Source: Microbacterium sp. RU33B (lineage in GTDB: Bacteria > Actinomycetota > Actinomycetes > Actinomycetales > Microbacteriaceae). From it: DNA of 64,000 nucleotides. The DNA lies in assembly GCF_900155915.1 (NCBI RefSeq), contig NZ_FTPO01000001.1, positions 1,612,001-1,676,000 of the forward strand, in the 5' to 3' direction. Under the pieces are notes generated by a model. It was not told the DNA's origin, did no database searches, and saw only the letters and a program-made list of their open reading frames with translations. The position numbers and the translations under genes were made by a program. The first letter of the stretch is position 1; every line of letters begins with the position of its first letter. Shown piece by piece: positions 45,367-54,403 of the stretch.

Positions 45367-46287
45367 CTAGTCGCCGCGCAGCACCTCGAGCGCGTGCGCC
45401 AGGTCGGCGGCGTAGGGAGACGTGAACGTCACCCATTCCCCCGTTGCAGGGTGCGCGAAGGACAGCTCGCGCGCGTGCAGCCACTGGCGCGTGAGTCCCA
45501 GGCGCGCCGACATCGTCGGGTCGGCGCCGTAGAGCGGATCGCCGACGCACGGATGCCGGTGCGCGGCCATGTGCACGCGGATCTGGTGGGTGCGCCCCGT
45601 CTCGAGGTGGATCTCGAGCAGGGATGCGCCTGGGAACGCCTCGAGCGTCTCGTAGTGCGTGACGGAATCCTTGCCGCCGGGGATGACGGCGAACTTCCAC
45701 GAATGGCTCGGATGCCGACCGATCGGCGCATCGATCGTGCCGGCGAGGGGATCCGGATGCCCCTGCACCACGGCGTGATAGATCTTCTCCACCTCGCGCT
45801 CCTTGAACGCCCGCTTGAGCGCGGTGTAGGCCTGCTCGGTCTTGGCGACCACCATGAGCCCGCTGGTGCCCACGTCGAGCCGATGCACCACACCCTGTCT
45901 CTCGGCGGCACCGGTCGTCGCGATGCGGTAGCCGCCCGCCGCGAGGGCGCCCAGCACCGTGGGGCCCTCCCAGCCGATGGAGGGATGCGCGGCGACGCCG
46001 GTGGGCTTGTCGACCACGACGATGTCGTCGTCGTCGTAGACGATCCCGAGATCGGGCACCGCGAGCGGGATGACCTCCGCCTCCCGGCGCTCGGTCCACG
46101 TCACCTCGAGCAGGTCGCCGCCCGACAGCCGATCGGATTTGCCCAGGGTGCGCGAGCCCGCGAGGACTCCTCCGGCTTCGGCGACCTCGGCCGCGAACGT
46201 GCGGGAGAACCCGAGCATCTTGGCGAGGGCCGCGTCGACGCGCGCGCCTTCGAGGCCGTCGGGGACAGGCAGGAACCGCGTCGGCAT
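45367..46287 (-). CDS. RluA-family pseudouridine synthase
   Basis: A 306-residue RNA pseudouridine synthase. An S4-like N-terminal domain ([17 protein letters not shown]) precedes the catalytic domain with [12 protein letters not shown] and [10 protein letters not shown], whose aspartate is catalytic, and [12 protein letters not shown]. It is the RluD/YlyB type, often found directly after lspA as here. The ATG lies 1 nt after the lspA stop. Confidence 0.93.
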   Translation of the reverse strand: MPTRFLPVPDGLEGARVDAALAKMLGFSRTFAAEVAEAGGVLAGSRTLGKSDRLSGGDLLEVTWTERREAEVIPLAVPDLGIVYDDDDIVVVDKPTGVAAHPSIGWEGPTVLGALAAGGYRIATTGAAERQGVVHRLDVGTSGLMVVAKTEQAYTALKRAFKEREVEKIYHAVVQGHPDPLAGTIDAPIGRHPSHSWKFAVIPGGKDSVTHYETLEAFPGASLLEIHLETGRTHQIRVHMAAHRHPCVGDPLYGADPTMSARLGLTRQWLHARELSFAHPATGEWVTFTSPYAADLAHALEVLRGD

Positions 46288-46288
46288 G

Positions 46289-47050
46289 TCAGGAGTCGCG
46301 GCGGCGGGCTTCTTCGTCCGCGATGCGGTCGGCCTCGCGTGCCACGGCCTCCTGATCGCGCTCGCTCAGCGGCGGGAGCCCGCGCTCGTCGGCGGGAACG
46401 CCGGCCTGGGCGTCGGCGACCGGGAACTCCTCGTCGAAGTTGCCGGCCACACCTCCGCCGGGCGGGAACTCGTCGCCGGTGGGGCCGAGGATGGTCGAGT
46501 CATCCGCGCTCTCGTCGTGGTCCTTGCGCTCGCGGGAACCGTCCATGTGCACTCCGACCAGTACGAGAAGGGCGATGCCGATCATCATCGTGACGATGAA
46601 GATGTCGGCGATGTTGTAGATCGCGGGCGGGAACCAAAGCCACATCCACGGGGTGTTGATGAAGTCGATCACGTGACCCACCGCGAAGCCCGGCTCGCGC
46701 AGCAGGCGATCGGTGAGATTCCCGAGCACACCGCCGGCCAGAAGGCCCAGGACGACCGCCCAGAGACGCGACTGCACACGCGTCGCGGCGAGCCAGACGA
46801 TCACTCCCACGACGACCGCGAGGGCGATCGTGAAGATCCACGTCACCTCTTCGCCGAACGAGAAGGCGGCTCCGGGATTTCGGACGAGATAGAAGCTCAG
46901 GAAGTCGCCGAGGACGGGGACGACCTGCTGCGGTGGCAGGTTCTCGATCGCGAGGTGCTTGGTGAACTGGTCGGCGGCCAGCACCAGCATCGCGAGGATC
47001 GCGATGGTGGCGCCGGCCGCCGCATGACGCAGGGGGGCGCGGACTGGCAA
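46289..47050 (-). CDS. lspA: Lipoprotein signal peptidase with acidic C-terminal tail
   Basis: LspA removes signal peptides from prolipoproteins. Four membrane helices and the motifs NPGAAFS, GNLTDRL, VIDFINT and NIADIFI with the two catalytic aspartates are present. A tail of about 80 residues, rich in Asp, Glu and Gly, follows the last helix; most LspA proteins end soon after it. The start is uncertain: TTG at 47050 is the first usable codon before the first helix and lies 4 nt after the divIVA stop. It would give 253 residues. Confidence 0.85.
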   Translation of the reverse strand: MPVRAPLRHAAAGATIAILAMLVLAADQFTKHLAIENLPPQQVVPVLGDFLSFYLVRNPGAAFSFGEEVTWIFTIALAVVVGVIVWLAATRVQSRLWAVVLGLLAGGVLGNLTDRLLREPGFAVGHVIDFINTPWMWLWFPPAIYNIADIFIVTMMIGIALLVLVGVHMDGSRERKDHDESADDSTILGPTGDEFPPGGGVAGNFDEEFPVADAQAGVPADERGLPPLSERDQEAVAREADRIADEEARRRDS

Positions 47051-47054
47051 CGGC

Positions 47055-47672
47055 CTAGAGGCCGATGGCCGAGACCGGCGTCGAGCCGGACGACGTGGCC
47101 GTCGTCTCGAGGTCGCGGAGCTTGCCCTCCATGTAGCTGCGCAGCTGGGCGCGGTAGTCGCGCTCGAAGTTGCGCAGCTCCGTGATGCGACCCTCGAGCG
47201 CCGTGCGCTCGCGCTCGAGCTTCGCCATCTCGTCGCGTCCACGGGCCTCGGCCTCGGAGACGATCTGGTTGGCCTGAGCCTGGGCGTCGGAGATGAGCTG
47301 GTCGCGCTGCGCGACACCCTCTGCGACGTGCTCGTCGTGCAGGCGCTGGGCGAGCTCGATGATGCCGGCGCTGGCAGCGGCTCCGCCGCTGGCCGGTGCG
47401 GCCGCCTCGACGGCGGGCTCGGGAGCGGCCTCGGCTGCGGGGACCTCTTCGACGACCTCGGCGGCGGGCGCCTCGGTCGAGGCCGCGGCGGGAGCTCCGC
47501 CGGCCTCGTACTCGGCGAGCTTCGCCTTCAGCTGGTCGTTCTCTTCGATCGTCTTGCGCCATTCCACGACGATCTCGTCGAGGAAGTCGTCGACCTCGTC
47601 GGGGTCGAAGCCCTCCTTGAAGCGGACGTGCTGGAACTGCTTGGTGACGACGTCATCGGGGGTCAAAGCCAT
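47055..47672 (-). CDS. divIVA: DivIVA/Wag31 polar growth and septum protein
   Basis: A 205-residue coiled-coil protein that recruits the polar cell-wall machinery. The N-terminal membrane-binding part (MALTPDDVVTKQFQ, GFDPDEVDDFLDEIV) is the DivIVA signature. An Ala/Glu/Pro-rich linker and a second coiled coil (about 120-185) follow. AGGAA precedes the ATG. Its promoter and a 5' hairpin lie upstream in the gap to yggT, so it can be expressed apart from ftsZ. Confidence 0.95.
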   Translation of the reverse strand: MALTPDDVVTKQFQHVRFKEGFDPDEVDDFLDEIVVEWRKTIEENDQLKAKLAEYEAGGAPAAASTEAPAAEVVEEVPAAEAAPEPAVEAAAPASGGAAASAGIIELAQRLHDEHVAEGVAQRDQLISDAQAQANQIVSEAEARGRDEMAKLERERTALEGRITELRNFERDYRAQLRSYMEGKLRDLETTATSSGSTPVSAIGL

Positions 47673-47712
47673 GGTGATTCCTCTTTCGAGCGGTCGATTC
47701 GCCGACGGTGTT

Positions 47713-47743
47713 CACGGTGCGATCCACCGTGCGGAAGATCGTA
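47713..47743 (-). promoter_or_regulatory. divIVA promoter and 5'-end hairpin
   Basis: TACGAT on the minus strand (47738-47743) would start transcription near 47731. The predicted 5' end is at once a perfect 7-bp hairpin (47713-47719 with 47725-47731, 5-nt loop). The leader to the ATG is about 60 nt. A terminal hairpin can protect an mRNA from decay. Confidence 0.5.
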
Positions 47744-47768
47744 CCCAGCAAGCATAGTCGCCGAGGTT

Positions 47769-48068
47769 TCAGGTCGCGAGGGAGCGGGTCACGCCGAGGA
47801 GCACGAAGCAGACGAACATGACGATCGCGAAGCCGAAGTCGATCGCGACGGCTCCGACGCGCAGGGGTGGGATGAAGCGGCGGAGGAACTTCAAGGGCGG
47901 GTCGGTCGCCGTGTAGACGATCTCCGCCAGGATGAGCAGGCCGCCCTTGGGCCGCCACTCACGATTGAAGAACGGGATCCAGTCGAGCACGAGCCGCGCG
48001 AGCAGCAGCATCGTGTAGACGAGGACGAGCAGATAGAGGATCCAGGCGATGAGCCCGACGAGATCCAC
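47769..48068 (-). CDS. YggT-family membrane protein
   Basis: A 99-residue protein with two membrane helices of the YggT type (about 5-27 and 68-92) and the conserved middle TDPPLKFLRRFIPPLRVG. The family sits in division clusters after sepF, but its action is not well known. The GTG start is 2 nt after the sepF stop. Confidence 0.9.
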   Translation of the reverse strand: MDLVGLIAWILYLLVLVYTMLLLARLVLDWIPFFNREWRPKGGLLILAEIVYTATDPPLKFLRRFIPPLRVGAVAIDFGFAIVMFVCFVLLGVTRSLAT

Positions 48069-48070
48069 GA

Positions 48071-48529
48071 CTACTGCGCGGCGAACGTGACCGACTCGGG
48101 GTCGGCCTGCGCCACAGCGCCGTCACCCGAGACGGCGACGTTCTCCGGGGAGAGGAGGAACACCTTGCTCGTCACCCGCTCGATGCGGCCGTACAGGCCC
48201 AGCGAGAGGCCGCTCGCGAAGTCGATGAGACGACGCGCGTCGGCGTCGCTCATCTGCGAGAGGTTGATGATGACGGGGATGCCCTCGCGGAAGTTCTCGG
48301 CGATGACCTGAGCGTCGCGGTACTGCTTCGGGTGCACCGTCAGGATCTCGCTCACCGTGCCGGCAGCGGGCTGGCGCACGACGGCGGGACGCAGCGGCGT
48401 GATGGGCGCCGCCGCCTTCTCGACGACCTGCGACTTGCGGCCCGTGGGCTGCGGCGCGGGCTCGTCGTAGACGTCTTCCTCGTCGGCAAGGCCCAGGTAC
48501 ACCATGGTCTTCTTGAGCGGGTTCGACAT
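48071..48529 (-). CDS. sepF: Cell division protein SepF
   Basis: SepF anchors and bundles FtsZ at the membrane; in actinobacteria without ftsA it is the main membrane tether. The 152-residue protein has a membrane-binding N-terminus ([14 protein letters not shown]), a proline/alanine linker, and a C-terminal domain ([29 protein letters not shown]). AGGAGGAAA 5 nt before the ATG is a strong ribosome binding site. Confidence 0.96.
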   Translation of the reverse strand: MSNPLKKTMVYLGLADEEDVYDEPAPQPTGRKSQVVEKAAAPITPLRPAVVRQPAAGTVSEILTVHPKQYRDAQVIAENFREGIPVIINLSQMSDADARRLIDFASGLSLGLYGRIERVTSKVFLLSPENVAVSGDGAVAQADPESVTFAAQ

Positions 48530-48562
48530 CGCTTTCCTCCTGATCGCTCGTCTGTTCCGAGG

Positions 48563-49246
48563 TTAACCGCGTGCGGGCCTCGGACCCGTGATTGCCGAGC
48601 CGATCCGCAGGTGTGTCGCGCCTGCATCGATCGCCTCGACGAAATCCGCCGTCATGCCGGCGGAGATCCATGTCGCGCCCGGAATGATCCGGGCGAGTTC
48701 GTCACTCGATGCCCGCAGCCGCGCGAACGCCGATGCGGGCTCTTCGTCCAGGGGTGCCACGCCCATCACCCCGCGCACGCGCAGCGAGGGGCATCCCGCG
48801 ACGTGTTCCGCGAGGGACGCCAGGGCTGCGGGCTCCACCCCGCCGCGTCCGGCATCCGTGGTGAGGTTGACCTGCAGGAGCACATCGAGGGGTGCCGCCC
48901 CGTCGTCGGCCGCGGTGTCGAGCGCTTCGGCGAGGCGTGAGCGGTCGACGGAGTGCACGACGGATGCCGCGGCGCGCACGGCGCGAGCCTTGTTGGTCTG
49001 CGCCTGGCCGATGAAGTGCCAGGTCAGACCGTCTCGGGCGCCGATCTCGCGCACCTTCTCGGTGAGCTCCTGCTGACGGTTCTCGCCGACGTCGCGCACG
49101 CCCAGGGCGTACAGCTCGTCGATGAGACTCGCCGGGTGGAACTTCGTCACGACGATGCGCGTGATCTCCGACGGGTCGCGGCCCGCCGCTCGAGCGGCAT
49201 CCGAGATGCGCGCGTCGACGTCGGCGAGCCGCGAGGCGAGGTCCAC
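48563..49246 (-). CDS. PLP homeostasis protein YggS/YlmE family
   Basis: A 227-residue alanine racemase-fold protein that binds pyridoxal phosphate. The lysine in IVVTKFHP is the PLP-binding residue; HFIGQAQTNK and SAGMTADFVEAI are other family motifs. It shares the last base of the ftsZ stop as its GTG start, so it depends on ftsZ translation. Confidence 0.94.
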   Translation of the reverse strand: MDLASRLADVDARISDAARAAGRDPSEITRIVVTKFHPASLIDELYALGVRDVGENRQQELTEKVREIGARDGLTWHFIGQAQTNKARAVRAAASVVHSVDRSRLAEALDTAADDGAAPLDVLLQVNLTTDAGRGGVEPAALASLAEHVAGCPSLRVRGVMGVAPLDEEPASAFARLRASSDELARIIPGATWISAGMTADFVEAIDAGATHLRIGSAITGPRPARG

Positions 49247-50394
49247 TACTTCAGGAAGTCGGGGATGTCGAGGTCGTCCTCGCCGAACGGCGAGTCGTAC
49301 GTGGACTCGGTGACCGCGGCGACGCTGACCGGGACGGGCTCGCGCTCGACCTCGACCTCTTTCACCGCGTCGTCGACGGGGAGGGCGGGCATCACCGGAG
49401 GCGTGGCGACGCGCTGGTTGAGCATCGGCTCGATGCGCGCCTGGGGCTCGCCGCCGTCGAAGCCCGCCGCGATGACGGTGACGCGCACTTCGTCGCCCAG
49501 CGTGTCGTCGATGACCGTGCCGAAGATGATGTTGGCCTCGGGGTGCGCGGCCTCCTTGACCAGCTGCGCCGCATCGTTGATCTCGAAGATGCCGAGGTTC
49601 GATCCGCCCTGGATCGACAGCAGCACGCCGTGCGCGCCTTCGATCGAGGCTTCGAGGAGCGGCGACTCGACCGCGAGCTCGGCCGCCTTGATGGCGCGGT
49701 CCGCCCCGCGTGCGGAGCCGATGCCCATGAGCGCGGAGCCGGCACCCTGCATGACCGACTTCACGTCGGCGAAGTCGAGGTTGATCAGACCCGGCGTCGT
49801 GATGAGGTCGGTGATGCCCTGCACACCGGCGAGGAGCACCTGGTCGGCGGTGGCGAACGCCTCGATCATCGAGATTCCGCGATCGCTGATCTCGAGGAGT
49901 CGGTCGTTGGGCACGACGATGAGGGTATCGACCTCTTCCTTCAGCTTCGACACGCCGGTCTCGGCCTGCTGCTGGCGACGCCGACCTTCGAACGAGAAGG
50001 GCTTGGTCACGACACCGATCGTGAGGGCGCCGATCGACTTGGCGATCTTGGCCACGACGGGAGCACCGCCGGTGCCCGTGCCGCCGCCTTCACCGGCGGT
50101 GACGAAGACCATGTCGGCGCCGCGCAGGGCCTCTTCGATCTCCTCCGCGTGGTCTTCCGCCGCACGGCGTCCGACCTCGGGATCGGCGCCGGCGCCGAGT
50201 CCGCGGGTGAGCTCCCGGCCCACGTCGAGCTTGACGTCGGCGTCGCTCATGAGGAGCGCCTGCGCGTCGGTGTTGATCGCGATGAACTCGACTCCGCGGA
50301 GCCCCAGGTCGATCATGCGGTTGACGGCATTGACGCCGCCGCCGCCGACGCCGACCACCTTGATCACAGCGAGGTAGTTCTGGTTCTGGCTCAT
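49246..50394 (-). CDS. ftsZ: Cell division protein FtsZ
   Basis: FtsZ polymerises with GTP to form the division ring. The 382-residue protein has GTP-binding [22 protein letters not shown] and the T7 loop stretch [11 protein letters not shown], and ends in the conserved C-terminal peptide [10 protein letters not shown] used by SepF and FtsW. AGGGG precedes the ATG. The 161-bp gap to ftsQ holds an AT-rich region and an inverted repeat, so ftsZ probably has its own transcript. Confidence 0.97.
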   Translation of the reverse strand: MSQNQNYLAVIKVVGVGGGGVNAVNRMIDLGLRGVEFIAINTDAQALLMSDADVKLDVGRELTRGLGAGADPEVGRRAAEDHAEEIEEALRGADMVFVTAGEGGGTGTGGAPVVAKIAKSIGALTIGVVTKPFSFEGRRRQQQAETGVSKLKEEVDTLIVVPNDRLLEISDRGISMIEAFATADQVLLAGVQGITDLITTPGLINLDFADVKSVMQGAGSALMGIGSARGADRAIKAAELAVESPLLEASIEGAHGVLLSIQGGSNLGIFEINDAAQLVKEAAHPEANIIFGTVIDDTLGDEVRVTVIAAGFDGGEPQARIEPMLNQRVATPPVMPALPVDDAVKEVEVEREPVPVSVAAVTESTYDSPFGEDDLDIPDFLK

Positions 50395-50442
50395 GCCGGC
50401 CCCTGTCTTCGGAAAACCTTCAACCTCAACTAGAGGTATAAA

Positions 50443-50463
50443 GAATTGCTCGGTATGCAATTC
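50443..50463. promoter_or_regulatory. AT-rich inverted repeat upstream of ftsZ
   Basis: GAATTGC (50443-50449) and GCAATTC (50457-50463) are exact reverse complements with a 7-nt loop, in an unusually AT-rich 40 bp. It lies about 50-70 nt before the ftsZ ATG. On the minus strand a short U-rich stretch follows, so it may be a weak attenuator for ftsQ transcripts, or an operator for an ftsZ promoter. Confidence 0.5.
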
Positions 50464-50555
50464 CTGAGACGAAAGTATGCGGATGCCGCGCCCGCGCCCG
50501 GAGCGGCGTGGGCGTGTCGCGACATCCCTCTCCGGATCCGTTGGATCCGGGCCGG

Positions 50556-51536
50556 TCAGCGGACGACGATGGCCGTGGGAGAGGAGACGTCGTAGACGCT
50601 GACGCCGGCAGGGGGCCGCTGCACCATCATCTTCTGCAGGGTGAGGGCCTTCATCACCGAGGACTCGGCGCTCCCCCACACGACCTGCGTGTTCGTCCCC
50701 CCTAGCGTCAGGGTCACATCGTCGGGGGTCGTGGCCGACGCGGCCGTCACCTGCGCGCGGATGTCGTCGGGGAGAGCGCGCATCACCTGGCCGAGCGACG
50801 TGAAGGCCGCGGAACGGGTGCCGCCTTCGACCGTGACGATCGGCTGCCCCTCCTGCGGGGTCTGGGTGGTCGAGAGGGCCACGCCGGCGGCATCCACCAG
50901 CGTGTAGCCCGCGGCGGTCTCGATCAGCCCGATCGGCGTGCGCTCGACGATGCGCACCACGAGCTCGTGCGGCGGCCGGGCCTCCAGCGTGTACGTCTCC
51001 ACGAGGGGGAACTCGACCAGCGCCGCCTTGACGGCGCTCTCGTCGACGAGCGGCAGCGGCGTGCCCAGCTGTCCCGAGAGCGCGGCCTCGACGGCTGCGG
51101 CATCCAGCTGCGACGCGCCGACCACGCGGACGCGCTCGACGCCGAACAGCGGACTGTAGGCCGCCGCGACGCTGCCCACGACGAGCAGCACGAGCGCGCC
51201 GAGCGACAGCATCCACGTGAGACGCCGTCGGCGCTGGCGCCCGGTGAAGCGGCGCACTTCGGCGCGGAGCGCGCGTCGACTGGCGCGCGCGGCCTTCCAG
51301 ACGTCGCGCAGCCGGATGTCGCGCTCCACGCCGTCGGCGGAGGCGGCGCCGGCCATGGTCTCGGACGAATCGCCGAGGTGATCGGGGCGGGTCGCCCGCG
51401 CGTGATCGAGCACGGCGATCGGCGGCGATTCCTCCGCAGCGTCCGCAGGCCCGCCGCGATCCGGTTCGACGTCTTCCGGCGACAGCTCTTCCCGCGGCGC
51501 GACAGGCGCCTGCGGGAGCGGATTCGGGCGGCGCAT
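50556..51536 (-). CDS. ftsQ: Cell division protein FtsQ
   Basis: A 326-residue divisome protein: a disordered cytoplasmic region (1-105), one membrane helix (about 107-130), a POTRA domain ([27 protein letters not shown]) and a beta domain. It links early and late division proteins. It starts 6 nt after the murC stop. Confidence 0.94.
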   Translation of the reverse strand: MRRPNPLPQAPVAPREELSPEDVEPDRGGPADAAEESPPIAVLDHARATRPDHLGDSSETMAGAASADGVERDIRLRDVWKAARASRRALRAEVRRFTGRQRRRRLTWMLSLGALVLLVVGSVAAAYSPLFGVERVRVVGASQLDAAAVEAALSGQLGTPLPLVDESAVKAALVEFPLVETYTLEARPPHELVVRIVERTPIGLIETAAGYTLVDAAGVALSTTQTPQEGQPIVTVEGGTRSAAFTSLGQVMRALPDDIRAQVTAASATTPDDVTLTLGGTNTQVVWGSAESSVMKALTLQKMMVQRPPAGVSVYDVSSPTAIVVR

Positions 51537-51542
51537 CCGGCG

Positions 51543-52949
51543 CTACTTCACCGCGGGGGTGCGTCCGAGCGCGTCGAGCACCTGCGGGATGATCTGGTAG
51601 ACGTTGCCGCAGCCGAGCGTGATGACGTAGTCGCCGTCGCGCGCCACGGAGGCCGTGTAGTCGGCGGCCTCCTGCCAGTCGGCGACGAAGTGCACGTGGG
51701 CGGGGTCGTGGAACGCCTTGCTGACGAGTTCGCCGGTGACGCCCGGCACGGGGTCCTCCCGCGCGCCGTAGACGTCGAGCATCACGGTGTGGTCGGCGAG
51801 CGACTCGAGCACGTCGGCGAACTCCTGGTACATCGCCTGGGTGCGCGAGTACGTGTGGGGCTGCTGGATGGCGATGATGCGGCCCCCTCCGACCACCGTG
51901 CGCGCCGCCGCGAGGGCCGCGGCGACCTCGGTCGGGTGATGCGCGTAGTCGTCGAACACGCTGACGCCGCGCTCGACGCCATGGAGCTCGAACCGGCGGA
52001 CGGTGCCCGTGAAGCCCTCGACCGCACGCACGGCCGGCTCGAGATCGAACCCGAGGGTCAGGAGCACCGCGACGGCGCCGGTCGCATTGATCGCGTTGTG
52101 GGCGCCGGGGACGGCCAGCTGCGCGGCGACGGTCTCGTCCCCGCGCGTCACGGTGAAGGAGACGGGCCCCTCGGTGACGATGTCGCCTACACGCACATCC
52201 GCGTCGGAGGCTTCTCCGAACGTGAGGACGCGGGGGTGCTCGATCCGCGCCGACACGATGCGGGCGCCCGGGTCGTCGGACGAGATCACGACGGCCTCGC
52301 GCGCGGAGTTCGCGAACGTCGCGAACCCGTCGTAGAAGGCCTCACCCGACTCCCAGTGGTCGAGGTGATCGGGATCGACGTTGGTGATGAGGGCGATCGA
52401 GGTGTCGTAGAGCAGGAACGTGCCGTCGGACTCGTCGGCCTCGATGACGTACAGATCGTCGGATCCCGTTCCGCTCGAGACGCCCAGCTGGGCGATGACT
52501 CCGCCGTTGACGAACGTGGGAGCGGAGTCGAGCGCCTGAAGCGCCGTGACGATCATGCCGGTGGAGGTGGTCTTGCCGTGAGCGCCGGCCACCGACACGA
52601 GGCGGCGGCCGCCGATGAACCAGTACAGCGCCTGGGAGCGGTGGATGACGTGGAGACCGCGCTGCTTGGCGAGGACGAACTCCGGGTTCTCCGCCCAGAT
52701 CGCACCGGTGTGGATGACGGCATCCACACCGTCGGGCAGGTTCGAGGCGTCGTGGCCGACATGCACCGTCGCGCCGCGCTCGGCGAGATCGCGCAGAGCC
52801 GCACTGTCGGCGCGATCGGAGCCCGAGACGCGGATGCCGCGCTCGAGGAACATGCGGGCGAGACCCGACATGCCGGACCCGCCGATGCCGATGAAGTGCG
52901 CGGCCTCGATGGTCTCGGGGATGGGAAGGCTCAAGTCGGGTCTGATCAT
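51543..52949 (-). CDS. murC: UDP-N-acetylmuramate--L-alanine ligase
   Basis: MurC adds L-alanine to UDP-MurNAc, the first amino acid of the stem peptide. The 468-residue enzyme has [13 protein letters not shown] at the nucleotide-sugar site, the ATP loop GAHGKTTST, and [15 protein letters not shown] lies 9 nt before the ATG, so the gene has a likely own promoter facing away from the inserted plus-strand genes. Confidence 0.96.
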   Translation of the reverse strand: MIRPDLSLPIPETIEAAHFIGIGGSGMSGLARMFLERGIRVSGSDRADSAALRDLAERGATVHVGHDASNLPDGVDAVIHTGAIWAENPEFVLAKQRGLHVIHRSQALYWFIGGRRLVSVAGAHGKTTSTGMIVTALQALDSAPTFVNGGVIAQLGVSSGTGSDDLYVIEADESDGTFLLYDTSIALITNVDPDHLDHWESGEAFYDGFATFANSAREAVVISSDDPGARIVSARIEHPRVLTFGEASDADVRVGDIVTEGPVSFTVTRGDETVAAQLAVPGAHNAINATGAVAVLLTLGFDLEPAVRAVEGFTGTVRRFELHGVERGVSVFDDYAHHPTEVAAALAAARTVVGGGRIIAIQQPHTYSRTQAMYQEFADVLESLADHTVMLDVYGAREDPVPGVTGELVSKAFHDPAHVHFVADWQEAADYTASVARDGDYVITLGCGNVYQIIPQVLDALGRTPAVK

Positions 52950-52958
52950 GACCGTTCG

Positions 52959-52964
52959 AGTCTA
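52959..52964 (-). promoter_or_regulatory. -10 hexamer of murC-ftsQ
   Basis: TAGACT on the minus strand lies 9 nt before the murC ATG. It suggests that the dcw cluster restarts transcription here after the inverted two-gene module. Confidence 0.5.
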
Positions 52965-53026
52965 ATTCCGGGGCCGGATGCCGCGGTTCAGGGCGCGCCC
53001 GGACGCATCCTGAGGATCGCCTCGAT

Positions 53027-53059
53027 TGTGTTGACACATTGATACAGAAGTCGAACAAT
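53027..53059 (+). promoter_or_regulatory. Sigma70-type promoter with overlapping operator
   Basis: TTGACA (53031-53036), a 17-bp spacer and AACAAT (53054-53059) form a good promoter. The ATG at 53066 is 6 nt after the -10, so the transcript is probably leaderless. TGTGT-TG-ACACA (53027-53038) is a perfect inverted repeat over the -35 box and a likely site for the GntR-type regulator encoded downstream. Confidence 0.65.
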
Positions 53060-53065
53060 GGAGGG

Positions 53066-53998
53066 ATGGAACCGTGGACGGTCTGGATCCCTACAGAGAT
53101 CTTCAACGTGGCACTGCTGTGCGTGTTCGCGGCGGTGCCCGCGGTGATCCTGGTCGTGTCGCGCAGAGCGGACTGGGGCGACAGCCGGGCGTACGCCACG
53201 TCGATGCGCGCCCGGCTCCCCTTCGGCACCGACGCCGTGCACCGGAGCGTGCGAGCGCGCCTGAGGTCGGTCATCCGCGCGAACATGTGGGGCCTGTTCG
53301 TGGCGATCGTCGTGATGGGAGTCCTGTTCCTCACCACTCCGCTCGCGGCGAGCCCATACGCGATGTGGATCCTCTCCCTGATCCTCCTGATGGTCGTGCT
53401 CGCTGCAGGAACCCTCGCGGCGCAGCTTCGCGAGCGCATGTTCTCCCCCGTTCCCGAGGCGCCGCGCGTCGCCCGCCCGGTCGCCCTCCGGACCCGCGAC
53501 TACGTCGGGCTCTGGCGCACCCGTGTCCCCGTCGTGCTGCTCGTCGCCGCCGTGCTGGCGACCGCCGCGCTCTCGGTCACGACGATCCTCGGCGTCACCG
53601 CGATCTCCGCCCTGCTCTCCACGGCCGGCGCACTCCTGCTGGCGATCGCCGCGACGGCCGGCACGCGCTGGGCCGAGCGACGGATCCTCGACCAGCCGCA
53701 GCCCGCATCGGACACCCTCGAACTCGCGTGGGACGACCTGTTCCGCGCCGACGCGCTCAGCACTCTGCGCATGAGCGCCGCGATGACCGCGTGGCTGCCG
53801 TTCGGCATGGCCACGACCCTCCTCGTGTCGCTGTTCCTCCCCGCGCAGACCCCGGAGCTGGCCACCCTGATGGGCCTGTTCCCGTGGTGGGGCATTCCGC
53901 TCCTGCAGGTGCTCTACACGCTGGGCACGGGGAAGCTCCCCGCGGCCCTGTACCCCGAGTTCCTGCGGGCGCCTGCGCCGGCACCGGTCGCATCATGA
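53066..53998 (+). CDS. Six-helix membrane protein (hypothetical), partner of a GntR regulator
   Basis: A 310-residue membrane protein with about six helices in three pairs and a charged middle loop (RERMFSPVPEAPRVARPVALRTRDYVGLWRTR). It resembles the membrane proteins co-encoded with YtrA-type regulators, but no ATPase gene is present next to it, so it is not a complete ABC exporter. It stands on the opposite strand inside the dcw cluster. The ATG at 53066 is decided by the promoter spacing. It overlaps the next gene by ATGA. Confidence 0.78.
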   Translation: MEPWTVWIPTEIFNVALLCVFAAVPAVILVVSRRADWGDSRAYATSMRARLPFGTDAVHRSVRARLRSVIRANMWGLFVAIVVMGVLFLTTPLAASPYAMWILSLILLMVVLAAGTLAAQLRERMFSPVPEAPRVARPVALRTRDYVGLWRTRVPVVLLVAAVLATAALSVTTILGVTAISALLSTAGALLLAIAATAGTRWAERRILDQPQPASDTLELAWDDLFRADALSTLRMSAAMTAWLPFGMATTLLVSLFLPAQTPELATLMGLFPWWGIPLLQVLYTLGTGKLPAALYPEFLRAPAPAPVAS

Positions 53999-54363
53999 TC
54001 GTCATCGATCCGCGCTCGCCCCTTCCGCCGTTCGAGCAGCTGCGCGCGCAGCTCGTGGATGCGGTCGCCTCGGGCGAGCTCGTCGCGGGCGCCCGGCTGC
54101 CCACCGTGCGCAGGCTCGCGGACGATCTCGGCCTGGCGCCCGGCACGGTGGCGCGCGCGTACCGTGAGCTCGAGGCATCCGGGTTCATCGAGACCCGCGG
54201 GCGCAACGGCACCTTCGTGTCGCCGCAGGGCGACCCCGCGCTGCAGCAGGCGCAGCGCGCGGCCGCGGCGTTCGCCGAGCAGGTGCGGATGCTGCGACTC
54301 GACGCCGATCAGGCCCTCGCCCTCGTGGCGGCGGCGCTGCGCGCTTCGGGCCCGGCCACCTGA
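53995..54363 (+). CDS. GntR-family regulator, YtrA type
   Basis: A 122-residue regulator with an N-terminal GntR winged helix (PPFEQLRAQLVDAVASGELVAGARLPTVRRLADDLGLAPGTVARAYRELE) and a short helical C-terminal dimer region instead of a ligand domain, the YtrA layout. Such regulators usually repress their own operon in response to envelope stress or antibiotics. It is translated with the membrane protein before it (ATGA overlap) and probably binds the TGTGT-TG-ACACA site upstream. Confidence 0.92.
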   Translation: MIVIDPRSPLPPFEQLRAQLVDAVASGELVAGARLPTVRRLADDLGLAPGTVARAYRELEASGFIETRGRNGTFVSPQGDPALQQAQRAAAAFAEQVRMLRLDADQALALVAAALRASGPAT

Positions 54364-54403
54364 CACGCCCACCGCGAGTCGGCCGCCAGGGCGGGAGAGC
54401 CCG

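Noticed and set aside
53066..54363. A complete Ytr-type ABC transporter.
   Set aside because: No ATPase gene is present; there is only one membrane protein and the regulator.
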